Assembly: GCF_029873635.1 (NCBI RefSeq)
Contig: NC_080421.1
Location: 1,364,001-1,428,000 of the forward strand
Source of the DNA: Malania oleifera
Taxonomy: Eukaryota > Streptophyta > Magnoliopsida > Santalales > Ximeniaceae
Length of the DNA stretch: 64,000 bases
Direction: 5' to 3'
Shown: positions 10,787 to 22,402 of the stretch, piece by piece
Layout of the letters: every line of letters begins with the position of its first letter
Numbering within the stretch: position 1 is the first letter of the stretch
The notes under the pieces: generated by a model
What the model was told of the DNA's origin: nothing
The model's input: the letters and a program-made list of their open reading frames with translations, nothing else
Database searches by the model: none
Translations under genes and position numbers: made by a program

Positions 10787-11447
10787 TTTTGGGCCATTTT
10801 TACATTGGATCGACGATCCAAAGTCACCATGATGCTTCTAGGGAAGTTCTCTCCAAATCTGCCAGAGCGGATCGTTGGTGAAAGCAAGTTGGAAATCTTC
10901 CCAAAGTTGAGGTAAGGTTTTTTAAGCCAAATTTGGTCTTGTGATAGTTGTAGGAAATGATGTACGTATGAATATACTGAAGTTTAATACTGGAAATTTT
11001 CAGTTTCAGGGTATTGAACAGGAAATCCTACAAGGGTTAGGCTAGGATATTCTAGGGGCTTTCTCAGTAGTTAGGTAAGGGAATAAACTAAAGCAGTTAT
11101 TTTCCATGCAAGTTATTATTAATTATGAGCACATTTATTTTTAGAAAAGCATATGCAATATTTGTTTATCACATATCAAAATGTATGTTTGAAAAATACT
11201 GCTATTATGATTAAAATGTATATGTATGTATAAGATGCTAGAAATGATGATTTTAGAATATGAGGTATGACTTTAAATGGTACATGTGTGGCATGAACAT
11301 TATTTTATGTGAAGTGAATCATGATATGAATGATTTTACAAGCAAAGCATATTTTCAAGTATCTTGAAAAGACGAGTTATGCTATATTGAGTTTGACGAA
11401 TATATGATAAATGAGTTATTTTCAGAATGTAAATACCTGAAACGATT

Positions 11448-11635
11448 CTGGCGCGAGGCCACATGTATGATTTCAGCACGAGGCCATGTTTTATGTTACT
11501 GACGCAAGGTCGTATTTACTATTTCGGCATGAGGCCGTATTTACTATGATTTCGGCACGAGGCCGTATGTATGATTTTGGCGCGAGGCCGTATTTATAAA
11601 ATTTTTGGCACAAGGTCGTATTTACAAAATTATGT
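11448..11635 (+). repeat. Tandem array of the B subfamily
   Basis: Units of roughly 25-30 bp are built on CGGCACGAGGCCGTATTTAT. The same array occurs at 41993-42170 and, reversed, at 10000-10155. It holds the same relative place in the LTR as the different array of Gypsy A. Confidence 0.8.
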
Positions 11636-13422
11636 ACTATATGTTATCAGAAGCCGGATGTTAGTTTAGTTCAGTTCAGGAGCTCGGTATCGTAGCTATA
11701 TATGTAGATCAGATATCAACGTCAGATTAGTGCTAACCATCCCACAAGGGGATGGGAGATGGATAGTCGATGTGACTTTTAGTAGAGTGTGGACGTCCAC
11801 CTGGCAGTCCGGACCAAGGTGTGGCGGGCTCATCGCACTTACAGACATATTTGATTCGGCAGTGGTCGGCCAGCCATTGTCGGGTCCCGCCTTCGGGTTG
11901 CATAACCCGTCATGGGAGGTAATACATGACATCAACTAGCTATTCATCCTGAGTATATTTTCAGTATTATAGTTATAACAGATGTTTATGTATGACATGT
12001 TTTATTAATAAATATGACAGTTTACGAGAACATAATACTTTATGATGAATGTTTACTGATACACGGAATGTACTGTATATGTATAATTGTATTAAATGTT
12101 TATATTGTCGCACAACTGTATTTAGTTTATTTTCCCTTACTGAGAAGTGGCTCACCCCCGAACATTAAATGATTTTTAGGAAATCCAGAGAGACCGGCGG
12201 GCCAGGGCCGCTGTTGAGTGATTGGAGCTTCCCTACTAGAAGGGTAAGCATTGAACTAGGATAAAGAGATTTTTGTTGTATGATCCTAGATTTATTTTGA
12301 CTTTTTGGAAGAGTGTAAATAAATACAATATTTTGGTAATGTAAATAACTCTGGTATTATGCTTTTTGGATAGATGATTGAGATTTTATTTCACTGCTAC
12401 TTAGGTTTCCGCTGTGATTGACAAGTGTCCCCGCTACCCACGGGTTCGGGTTGACCATTTATTCATTATATTACATTTTATGTTAAAGAAAATTAGGGTC
12501 GCTTCATGGCTGTATAAAATCATACTTCCTATTCAAAAATCGTAATTCTCTAGCATCTTATACATACATATACATTTTAACATAATAGCAGTATTTCCCA
12601 AACGTACATTTCATCCATAATATACAAATATAACATATGCTATTCTGAAAATAAATTTATTCATAATTAATAATAATTTGCATGGAAAGTAACTGCTTTA
12701 ATTTATTCCCTTACCTGACTACTGAGAAAAGCCCCTATAAACTCTGGTCTCACACTTGTAGGATTTCCTTATCAATACCCTGAAACTGAAAACTCACAGT
12801 ACTAAACTTCAGTATTTCGAAGTGTACATCATTTCCTATAACTACCATAAAGTCAAATTTGGCTTAAAAAGTCTTACCTCAACCCAGGGATTTTTCCAAC
12901 TTGCTTTCACCAATGATCCGCTCCGGTAGATTTGTAGAGAACTTTCGCAGGAGCATCGTGGTGACTTCGGATTGTCGATGCCGCGTAAATCTGACCCAAA
13001 ATCGATGAGAGAGAGAGAGAGGGCCGAAGAGAAGAGAGAGAGAAGAGAGTTTACTTAGTTATGAAGTTAAAAATCCGAATTTTTCTATTTATAGAACTGG
13101 ATTCGTCGACAAGCCACGTCATTCATCGACGAATCCTTCATTAATTTCGTCAACAAAATTTAGTCCTCGTCGACAAAATTTAGTTGGCTCAAAATGCCTC
13201 TCAGTATTTTTTCATTGATGAAATTCACTCTTCGTCGATGAATTCTTTTAAGCCCTCATCGACGAATCCCCTATATTCTTCGACGAAACCCTGATGATCC
13301 CCCCCTCGGTTATTCCTTCCAAAGTGTGATGTCACTGACGAAATTGACTTCCTCCTTCTGTTACTGGTTTCATTTCCCTTCCTCTTTATTATCCAAATTC
13401 CATTTTTATTCAGGTTGTCACA

Positions 13423-14555
13423 ATGTAGCCCAGTGTTTGAGGTGCCAGCAGGTAAAGGCCGAGCACCAGAGGCGGGTAGGGCAGTTGCAGCCGTTATTTA
13501 TCCCAGAGTGAAAGTGGGATCATATATCTATAGACTTCATGTCGAGACTACCGACGACATTACATGGCCTAAATGCCATCTGGGTGATTGTTGACCGTTT
13601 GACTAAAATCGCCCACTTTATACCTATCAAGATCAGCTACTCCCTCAACCGTTTAGCGGAGATTTACATTCAGGGGATAGTTCATTCTCATGGGGTGCCA
13701 GTATCAATTGTGTCAGATCGAGACCTGCATTTTATGTCACGTTTTTGGAAGAGTCTGCAGGAAGCACTAGGGTCTCAATTGTCATTTAGCACGGCATTCC
13801 ATCCTCACTCAGATGGGCAGACTGAGAGGACGATACGGACATTAGAGGATATGCTTCGTGCGTGCGTATTAGATTTTGGCGGTAGTTGGACTCAGTTCAT
13901 GCCACTAGTAGAAGTTGCATATAATAACAGCTATGAGACTAGTATTGACATGGCACTGTTTGAGGCTTTATACGGTAGGAGATGTCGAACTGGGTGAAGG
14001 GCGAGCAGTGGGGCCGGAGCTTGTGCAGCAAGCGTGCGATAAAGTTTAGCTTATCAGGGACATGATCAGTGCAACTCAAAGCCGACAGAAAAGTTATGCT
14101 GATAATCACCATAGGAATCTAGAATTTGATGTGGGTAATCATGTGTTTTTGAAGATAGCTCCGATGAAAGGAGTTATGCGAATTGGGAAGAAGGGTAAAC
14201 TTAGTCCTCGGTTTATCTGTCCATTTGAGATTCTAGAGAAAATGGGACCGGTAAGCCTACAGGCTAACTTTACCACCTGTGCTGTCCAGGATCCACGACG
14301 TATTCCATATTGCTATGTTAAGGAAATACGTCACATATCTTTCTCATATCATTAGTTATGATGAATTAGAGCTTAATGATTCACTGGTTTATGAGGAGGT
14401 ACCAATACAGATTCTGGATAGGAAAGCACAGGAGCTACGTAATAAGAAGATTCCTTAGGTAAAAGTTTGTGGAGGAATTATGCAATTGAAGAGGCTTCTT
14501 GGGAATCCGAGGAGCAGATGAAGCAGAGGTATCCGCATTTATTCCAAGAAGTTTG
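13423..14555 (+). pseudogene. Gypsy A pol, 3' part: integrase core and C-terminal region
   Basis: Coding resumes right after the solo LTR with the zinc-binding CLRC and QQVKAEHQ. It continues through the integrase core (13539-13997). The three acidic residues can be placed: D in VDRLTK, D in SDRD and E in the VEVAYN block. DGQTERT is also present. The frame breaks at 13995 and resumes at 14062 (SRQKSYAD, FEILEKMGPV), then shifts again near 14270. The chromodomain-like tail is recognisable only in pieces around 14400-14550. The stop near 13511 looks like TGG to TGA. Confidence 0.9.
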
Positions 14556-14809
14556 ATTGGGTAAAATGCAAGTAGTTAGGTAGTATTTCTTTTGCAGGTA
14601 CATGTAATGGTTTAATTAGTGTAGCATTTTAGTTTTGGGAGAATTTTTATTTTGTATATGTAATCTCCCAGGACTCAAAATGTAACCACGGCATTCCTCC
14701 GCCATAAGTGAGGGTAAGTAATAAAATAAGTAGACCCTTTTCTTGTTAAGGGATGACGAGTTACGTGAAAAGTAAATTTCGAGGACCAAATTTTATAAAG
14801 AGGAGAGAA
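14556..14809 (+). other. Gypsy A 3' untranslated region and polypurine tract
   Basis: No coding. It holds a conserved block near 14690-14735 (CCTCCGCCATAAGTGAGGG) also found before the 3' LTRs of K and F. It ends in the purine-rich stretch AAAGAGGAGAGAA, which primes plus-strand synthesis in relatives. Confidence 0.8.
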
Positions 14810-15339
14810 TGTAACGATCCGAAGAATAAAGATATTTAAATAATAAAAAGAAAGGGAAATGGAAGCCAGAAATAGAAGGAGGCAGTCGACTTTGTCGATG
14901 ACGTTGCATTTTGGAGAGGAAATCGCGAGAAATTTTCAGCTCCTCGTTGAGGAGGGTATAATAGGAGCTCGTCGACGAGGATAGGATTCATCGACGCGAA
15001 AATACTGAGAGAAGAATTTGGGCTACTCTGAATTTTGTTAACGAAGGGTAAGGTTCATCGAAGAAATTACTTAAAGACTCGTCAACGAGATGACGTGGCT
15101 CGTCGATAAATCTCGCAGTATAAATAGCCCTAAACTAATTTTAAATGCAGAAAATCAACCGCAACCCTCTTCTCTCTCTCTCCTATGGCCCTTCCCCCTT
15201 CTCTCTTCAATTTCGGCCCCGTCTGTCGTCGGATCAACGATCTGAAGCCACACAATGCTCCTGAGAAAGTTCTCTACAAGTCTACCGGAGCGGATCGTCG
15301 GTAGGACTAAGGTGGAAACCATCCCAAATCCAGGGTAAG

Positions 15340-17283
15340 TGTAACGACTTGCCTAATTATCTAATTTTTTTTTCCACTATAATAATTATCATACTTTGAT
15401 ACCATAACATTATCCTAAGCAGCGAGAAGCATAATCACATAAACAAAACTTAAACCATTATGTACAATACCAGAGTTCTGAAATGTTTTCCAATATACAC
15501 AAATATAATTGTATTCCCAAAATATCCTCAACTGGTGAGGGGTATACAAAAACATTCCCAAAAATGATACTCACTCTCTATCAGGGCACTACTGAAGCCC
15601 TTCTATTTGCGATCCTGATCTGCTCGCCTACCTGGATCACCTGAAAAATATATCAACACTAGGATGAGCCAACGCTCAGTAAGAGAAAATATGCTATTAC
15701 TAGTGTGTGGCAAATGAGTTAATACATATCATGAAATCTGTTTCATATAAACATGAATAACTGGGCACAAAAGTACAATTCAAATAATAAACACACCATC
15801 CCTTTTCCCTATTGCTTAACATATTAGTATTATGGTTATAATTCAAAATACTTCTAGTGTATATAGTAGGATCCCAATTTTTGTAAATCAATACGTAAGT
15901 AATAGTAACTGAAACTGTTCCCTGTGGCTATCTGTGTCATGACATGCCCCTCATGACGAGATTGTGCGGCCTGTAGGCCATATTTACCCTGACTGGCCAA
16001 CCAGGAATAAATTACTGAGTTCCGTCAATCGACCTGCCCTCCTCAACCCATATCTGGATGGGGAGCCTAACCTCTTCTAGGGCCTAGGTGGTCGATCCTA
16101 CCACGTACACTGAATAGGTGGTTGCACTTATAGAGTAACATAATATCTGTAGCAACGGTACCGTGCTCTCTAGCTGCAAGTCCAACATGGTCTGATATCA
16201 TATATTATATTTCTATATACATGTCTATCTGATTTACCATGATTCTGAAGTACTGAAATAACCATGATACTGCATAACGTACTGAAATCTGAATAATCAT
16301 AACATGGAACTGCATATTCGTGATACTGGAATTCGTGTTTTCATGGTACTGAAATTCATAAGATCATGGTACTGAAATATCATAAAATCATGGCATTGAA
16401 ATTCGTATAATCATGGTACTGAAATGCGTATAATCATAATACTGAAATTCGTAAAATCATGAAACTAAATTCATAAACATATCCTCGTACCATATACATA
16501 ATCATAAGCCACACCATACTAGAATACATAATTTTCGTAAATAAATAAACTGCATAATATTCAGAACTTTCCTAGCATAGCATATTTCCCTTACCTTATC
16601 TCTGAAAAGCCCCTACTGTATTCCAGCCTGATACCCGCAGGGCCTCCTACAAAACACCCTGAAACCAATATTTGCCAAAACTAAATAGCAGTATTTTTCT
16701 GCCTGTATCATTTCCTATAACTACCATAAGGCCAAAAGGAGACTAAAAAGCCTTACCCTGAAATTGGGATGATTTTCAACTCCGATTTCCTGACGATCCG
16801 CTCTGGTAAATGTGTGGAGAACTCCGCCAGGAGCGTCGTGGTAGCTTTGGATCGTCGATCCGGCGACCGGTGGGGCCGAAAATGAAGAGATAAGGGAGAG
16901 GGATTCGTAGGAGAGAGAGAGCGGCGAGGGAAATGAATAAAAATCCGGTCTTTCCACTATTTATAGGGCCAGGTTCGTTGACGAGACCCTGTGTTCGTTG
17001 ACGAGCCCCTCACACAATTCGTCGACGAGGCCCTATGTTTGTCAACAAAATTCAGAGTAGCCCAAACCGCCTCTCGGTCTTTTCTCATCGATGAAGCCCT
17101 GTGTTCGTCGACGAGATTGGCCTTCGTCGACGAGACCCTGTGTTCGTCGATGAAGCTGAACAATTTCCTTGAAATTATTATTATTTAATGTTATCTCCAA
17201 AATGCAATGTCGTCGACGAACGCTCTGGTTCTATTTTCTCTCCCTCTTATTATTAAAATGCTATTATTCTTCGAGTCACTACA
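15340..17283 (-). mobile_element. Solo LTR (minus) in the Gypsy A 3' LTR
   Basis: Flanked by a perfect GTAAG duplication (15335-15339 and 17284-17288). On the minus strand it starts TGTAGTGACTCG and ends AAGTCGTTACA, 1944 bp, with no internal region. It has palindromes (16974-17220), a tandem array built on ATCATGGTACTGAAATTCGT (16240-16470), hairpin one at 15936-15957 and hairpin two at 15666-15677. Its subfamily is close to elements E and F. Confidence 0.94.
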
Positions 17284-17480
17284 GTAAGGGTTTCTACTCA
17301 ATATTTGGATTTTTGGCAGTTGTAGAAAGTGTTATACGCTTTGAAATATTGAAATTTAGTTTTGAGAAATTCCGTTTTCAAGGTACTGAACGGGGAACCC
17401 TGCGGGTGCGGGACAAATTTTCTTAGGGGCTTTTCAAGAATCAGGTAAGGGGATAAATTAAACTAGTTCTTTTTGAGAAA

Positions 17481-17483
<3 letters not shown>

Positions 17484-17521
<38 letters not shown>
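17484..17521 (+). repeat. (TA)n microsatellite in the Gypsy A 3' LTR
   Basis: The 5' LTR has only a short GTATATATATAG at the matching place (about 4034), so the run expanded after insertion. Confidence 0.9.
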
Positions 17522-17522
<1 letters not shown>

Positions 17523-17699
17523 CATTTGATTTCAGGAAAATAAATATGTTCATATATATGATTTATATTTGGGAAAATGTTGTTGAAAGTGATGATATGT
17601 TAAATATGCGAAAAACTTGTTTAGTGTGGGATGAGTAGAAATTTATATGAAATACTATTTTTTTTGGAATGTAATTATGATACAGATTTTTATAATGGA

Positions 17700-17960
17700 A
17701 AAACCGGCATACGGGCTGAGATTTTTATATGTTTTTCCAGCGTACGGGTCGTGTTATGTGTATGATTTGCCAGCGTATGGGATAAGCTATGGATATATTT
17801 TGTCGGCGTACAAGCCGTGCTATGGATGTGATTTACCAGCGTACGGGCTGTGCTATGATATGATTTACTGGCGTATGAGCCGAGCTATGGATGTGATTTG
17901 CCAACGTACGGGCTGTGCTATGATTTGCCTGCGTATAGGGCGAGCTATGATAAAATATGA
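17700..17960 (+). repeat. Degenerate tandem array in the Gypsy A 3' LTR leader
   Basis: Counterpart of 4215-4500 with the same 33-bp type unit but a different unit number. Confidence 0.8.
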
Positions 17961-18968
17961 AATACGGGGGTATGGGCCGTTGATTTTATGATATACGTAT
18001 ATATATGCAAATGATATGATTGATCTGATAATTAATGATATGAGATATCCATGTATCACGGTTTCAGTATATGTTATATGATATTAGAACCTGGTTGGCT
18101 TGATCTAAGCTAGCACTTGCACGGTACCGTTGCTATGTGTCCATAATTTTCGTGATCATGATATTTGTGTTAACGCTGCTGTACGGAGTGGTGTCAGATT
18201 GGATGGTCGATGTGATTTTTAAGAAGTGTGTGAGCACCCCTGGTGTACGGACTAGGTCTGGCAAACCCATCAGACTTATAGACTGTACTTTTGACTTGGC
18301 AGTGGTCGGCCAACCATTGTCAGTTCCCACCTTTGGGCCACACAACCTAGTCATATGGGGGTAATACATAACAACAGCCAGCTAACCTACCAGAAATGTT
18401 TTTGTATTACTTTATGATTATGAAAATGTAGTATGTTCTGCCATGTTTTGATATATATGTTTTCCCAGATTTGACAAAATAGTTACTGAATATTTTATGT
18501 ATGGTATATGTATAACACGAAACACTCATATTGCCACACACTGGTATTATTTTATTTCCCTTACTGAAAGGTGTCTCACCCCAAAATTTTATTAACTTTT
18601 CAGGAGCCCCTGATATGAGAGTGGGTAAAGCCCCGCTGATCTAGTACGGTAGATCTGCCCTTCCAGAAAGGTAAGCATTTTGATAGGGTCTGATGTATTT
18701 TTTGAAAATAGCCCTAAGACATCTTTTTAGGTTGAGTGTTGTATATATATGTGTATACAGTGATTGTAGTTATTCTGATATTGTGATGTATGATATAATG
18801 AGATGTATATGATTGTATGTTTCTTACTGCTTAGGCTTCCGTTTTGTGTTCTGATATATCCCTAGTACTCATGGGTCCAAGTGGATTATGATTTTTTGAG
18901 TTAGGATTTGTGATATTGATTTTATTATTATATTTAAAAAAAATGTAGAAAATAAGTAGGTCGTCACA

Positions 18969-18973
18969 GAGGA
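18969..18973. repeat. Right target duplication of Gypsy A (GAGGA)
   Basis: Identical to 3279-3283. Confidence 0.88.
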
Positions 18974-19998
18974 GGTAAGAGAAAGAGAGAACCCAATGTG
19001 CATCTGAGCTCCTTCTAGCGGTGTTAGTGCCTTCATGACTGTTTGTGACTGGATTCCGTTTTGTATGTGTGAGATCGACCAAATTTAATGGAGCCTAGAG
19101 GTACTCACGATCGTGGGGGATCCTGCAGCTGCTAGTTGTTCGGTGCGTGAGACCAGAGAAGGAGAGGCGAGGGTGGTCTGGTGAACAATCATCGAGGGGT
19201 CACGACTGTTGCTTGGAGATGTTGGTGAGGTGGCTGTGAAGAGCTAGTGGGGAACTGAGGTGGCTTTAACCGTGATGGAGTAGGAAGGTGGTGGTGGTTT
19301 GCAGGGGGTTACCTAGTTCAGGTTGGTGAGAGATGGGAGACAATGAAGGGTTGAGATGGTGGCTGGCAGAGAAGACGACGCCGAAGATGGAGAGAGAATG
19401 AGTTACAACCTTTCTTGGTACCTTCGAGTGTTGTATGGAGGATAGAGAGACGGTTGTGGCCGTGAGTGACAGAGGTGGCGATGGGGAGCGTCGGAGAATA
19501 GAAGAGGTGGAGCTGGCCTGAGAGAGGCTGTGAGGGGGTAGAAAGAAATAGATTCCTGTGAGGTGAACAGTGGGCAATGTAGTTTCCCCTCTTTTTTTTT
19601 TGTCCTGTGCGAAAGACTCTCTTTATAGGAGTCTGCAAGTAGAGTTGTTTTGGCGCGAAAAAGCAACATTTCCCCGCGTGAATGGTTCTGACAGAATTCC
19701 CTTGGAAGGAATATTTTTCTAACCTCCTCACCTGCGCATGTGGATTTCTAATTTCTTTATTCATCTTCTAATAGTTTTGATTTTCTTCTTGATGTGCAAG
19801 AGGGCTTGGGATGTGCTTCCACGTGGCACTTGGAGATTGAGGAACCTAGCATTTTCCTTTTTGTTTTCTGTTTGGTTTTTTCATTTTATCTTTTATTTTT
19901 CTCTTTGCACCTTTTGTTGTCCAATTTTATACTCAAAATGAGAAACCCAATTTAATAACACTTGATTCCTGAAAATCGGAAGGATCTGGACTTGGTAA
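18974..19998. other. Flanking DNA, right half of the Gypsy A target; promoter-like on the minus strand
   Basis: I recognise no protein. On the minus strand there is a TATAAAGAGA near 19619-19628. It is followed by a CT-rich, CG-containing stretch that carries overlapping open frames of 79-148 codons (19266-19764) with no domain I know. This composition is like a promoter and 5' untranslated leader, either of a lost gene or of an old LTR. Its last five bases, GGTAA, are the left duplication of the next solo LTR. Confidence 0.45.
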
Positions 19999-20095
19999 TG
20001 TAGTGATAAAAAATAAAATAAAATAAAATAATTAATTAATTAATTAAATTAAAATGAAATAATTAAATAATTATTATTAATTAAATAATATAATG

Positions 20096-20096
<1 letters not shown>

Positions 20097-20127
<31 letters not shown>
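20097..20127 (+). repeat. (TA)n microsatellite
   Basis: About fifteen TA units in the AT-rich 5' half of the solo LTR, near the place where a TATA box would sit. Confidence 0.92.
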
Positions 20128-20128
<1 letters not shown>

Positions 20129-21164
20129 TGTAACTTACCAGAAACAAGGAATCTCAAATTGAGATTTGGAATTTGAAACTCATCTCTTCATGCCACTCTG
20201 CCTCTCAGTGTCTTTCTCTTGTCTCGTCTCACGCCTCCTTCGTCTCCGTCTCTCTCTCTCTCTCCCAATTTCTCAACGGATTTGCGACGGATCAAGAAAC
20301 GGAAGGTGCTGTTTGATTCCTGGTTTCACTGTCGACATTTCTATTAGAGCGGATTTTTTGTGGGAGCGACTTAGGCACTATTCCTAGGGTAAGAAAATTT
20401 TTCCCTAATTTCTCAATTTATCTTTAAATTTGCTTTTAAATCAATGATCGGGCACCACCACGTGGTCCTAGTCGTGATTGTCGTCATTTTGACGTGGGTA
20501 AATTTTCAACTGGGGTTTTCTAAACCTCACTCCAAAATGAGAGTGAGATTTGGAAAATTTAGCAAATTGATTATATTTGAGCGTATAACTATTTATTTGA
20601 AAATTATGACCTTAGGAAATATTTAAATAGTATTTTATCTAGGGATAATTTAATGGAACTAGGGTTTTTGAATCAGGGTCCGGGTGAGCGCCGCAAGCAT
20701 CTTTTCGGGGTCCCTGTTGGCGTAGTGCAAGAAATCAGGTAAGGGGAAAAATATATATTAAAGCGAAATTTTTATAAATTTAATGGAAAATGAATTGTGT
20801 TACAAATACGTATATATATTTCGGTATGAGTTTAAAATGTCAACCATTTAAATTATGTTTTTTTGAGTTTAGGGCTGTTTATCAGATACTTATATGTGAA
20901 ATTAAACTGATGCAAGTGAAATATTTTTCAGAATAATTATGTAAGAAATTAAAGGTATTTTTCTAGTGTGTGAATGTTAAATGTGGGTTGGCTTATTTTA
21001 TAGGAAATATATATGAATTTTACTGCTAAATAGTGTGGCATGAGTAAATAGGAATGCTGTGTGGAAATATGATATATGTATGAGATGCATGATATTCAGG
21101 GAATGAATTGAGTATGAAAATGTTATATGAAATATGCTACATGTGAGTGTTAATGCAATCATGT

Positions 21165-21320
21165 AAAACAGCTGAAAGTTATTGGGTAAATGTGTAACAA
21201 TAGAAAAATGCTGGGTAAAACAGCTGAAAGATGCTGGGTAAATGTATGACAGCTGAAAGATGGTGAGTAAAACAACTGAAAGATGCTGGGTAAAACAGCA
21301 CAAAGATGCTGGGTATGAAA
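21165..21320 (+). repeat. Tandem array of the D-related solo LTR
   Basis: Five to six imperfect units of about 24-28 bp built on ACAGCTGAAAGATGCTGGGT. The minus-strand frames of 94-202 codons across 20998-21606 are repeat-driven and not taken as genes. Confidence 0.75.
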
Positions 21321-22402
21321 TGAAATGAAAATAGAAATGAATGCAATGGAAATGAAATGTGAAATGTGAACAATGTAAAATGGGAAAGAGCCACGTAAAG
21401 TGAAATGAAATGAAAAGTAAAAGATGGAAACATGAACAGTTGAGAAATGCAAAATAATGGCAAACAAAATAATGTATTATGGTATTATCAGTATTTATGC
21501 TAGTAGAACATGTTACGTTTGGGCGAGGCAAACTCTTCGCCCGAGGGCTTGCTGAGAAAAGTGAGTGCGCTGGTTGTATCTGGTGTAGCAGTAGACTACA
21601 TATCATGTTAGGGGCAGAGGGAAACTACTTGTATGGACGGGTAGATTTCCCTATTCTTGGGAGCCTTCGCCGGTAAACTTTTGTATGAACCGTGTGAGTA
21701 CGAGATTAATTTATGACTTGAGAGCTTACTGAGTAAGGTGAGCGCCCTGGTATGCTTTAACTGTGACTTTTGGGTTGCCTAATATATTAGGCAGAGGGGT
21801 GTTACTTGTATGGGTGGGTAATCACCCCTATCCTTAGGTAATCTCGTGGGTAAAATATCTTGCATGTGTTTGAATAGGATCAGAAAAATGATTTTAGAAA
21901 TTATGTCAACGATTTTCAAATATTAAATATTATGTGTTGTATAACCTCATGTTGGCCATATACTGCTTTAATATATTGTTTCTTCCCTTACTGAGATGTG
22001 TCTCACCTGAATACGAATTTATCTTTTCCGAGACCTCCACAAGATCGAGCTCAGAGAGCTCGAGCTGTTATAGCACTTTTGAGAAAAAGGGTATAATTTT
22101 GATAATATTTTGGGATGTAAATATTTTAGGTTTTAGGTTTTATGTTTTAAGTCTGTAGAGAAAGGGATGATTGTGAAAATACTGGTATATTTTGGAGATG
22201 TGCGTATTTATGGAAATACAAGTGACAGATGGAAACGATGGTTTATTGTTAGAACTAGGAAACTCTGGTATTATAGTATTATGTTTTATGGAGATTATGC
22301 TTATGTTTTTCGCTGCGTATATTATGGATTATGGATTATTAGGATTTTTATTAGGTATAATGCACCGGACCTGGGTTTAAGGGTTCGGAGCGTTACAGGT
22401 AA

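Larger units (their letters stand above)
10317..12506 (+). mobile_element. Solo LTR B' (plus) nested in solo LTR B
   Basis: It starts TGTGACAACCC and ends GGGTCGCTTCA, in the opposite orientation to its host LTR of the same subfamily. The host sequence continues on both sides (CACACATGC on the left, GCTGTATAAA on the right). The flanking duplication is imperfect. Inside are palindromes at 10397-10640, a TATA region grown into a (TA)n run (10647-10675), a CT-rich leader, a tandem array (11448-11635) and a hairpin (11909-11930). It is the third nesting level: A, then B, then B'. Confidence 0.85.
9104..13422 (-). mobile_element. Solo LTR B (minus), inserted in Gypsy A integrase and itself interrupted
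   Basis: Read on the minus strand it starts TGTGACAACCTG at 13422 and ends CGTTACA at 9104. There is no primer site, coding region or polypurine tract, so it is a solo LTR. The left flank ATATA (9099-9103) and right flank ATGTA (13423-13427) differ by one base and are read as a 5-bp duplication. Removing the insert restores the integrase frame at AEYVAQC. It contains palindromes at 13104-13345, a tandem array at 10000-10155 and a hairpin at 9681-9702. Without the inner LTR it is about 2.1 kb. Confidence 0.88.
3284..18968 (+). mobile_element. Ty3/Gypsy chromovirus A (Tekay/Del-like), two LTRs, nested insertions inside
   Basis: Two related LTRs (3284-5513 and 14810-18968, the second interrupted) enclose a tRNA-Met primer site, gag, protease, RT, RNase H, integrase and a purine-rich 3' end. 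Identical GAGGA duplications flank it. Integrase follows RT, so this is Gypsy. The QQVKAEHQ and MDF motifs and the C-terminal region after the integrase core fit the Tekay/Del chromoviruses. Taking out the nested solo LTRs (9104-13422 and 15340-17283, plus their duplications) leaves about 9.4 kb. Many in-frame stops make it inactive. It is the only element here with both LTRs and both duplications identifiable. Confidence 0.92.
14810..18968 (+). repeat. Gypsy A 3' LTR, split by a solo LTR
   Basis: It starts TGTAACGATCC after the purine tract and matches the 5' LTR up to GGGTAAG at 15339. It resumes at 17284 and ends GTCACA at 18968. Without the insert and one duplication copy it is about 2.21 kb. 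Differences from the 5' LTR include single-base changes, a (TA)n expansion at 17484-17521 and fewer tandem units at 17700-17960. Confidence 0.92.
19999..22397 (+). mobile_element. Solo LTR (plus), D-related subfamily
   Basis: Perfect GGTAA duplications lie at 19994-19998 and 22398-22402. It starts TGTAGTGAT and ends GAGCGTTACA, 2399 bp, with no internal region. The 3' half matches the D LTR (44118-46493), including GCACCGGACCTGGG near the end and the second hairpin at 21993-22004. The 5' half differs, being AT-rich and lacking the TCGTCGACGA palindromes. A tandem array based on ACAGCTGAAAGATGCTGGGT lies at 21165-21320. Confidence 0.92.

Noticed and set aside
16957..17188. FVDEA-type repeated peptides on both strands (also at 44266, 56331 and 57506)
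   Set aside because: Direct translation of the TCGTCGACGA palindrome arrays.
19266..19764. Overlapping minus-strand frames of 88-148 codons
   Set aside because: Three frames are open together in a CT-rich leader-like stretch; no recognisable domain, so not called as a gene.
21165..21320. Possible CRISPR array
   Set aside because: The units are adjacent and degenerate with no unique spacers, in a plant LTR; no cas genes.
20998..21606. 202-codon minus-strand frame, rich in phenylalanine and serine
   Set aside because: It lies wholly in a solo LTR across its tandem array; low complexity and no domain.
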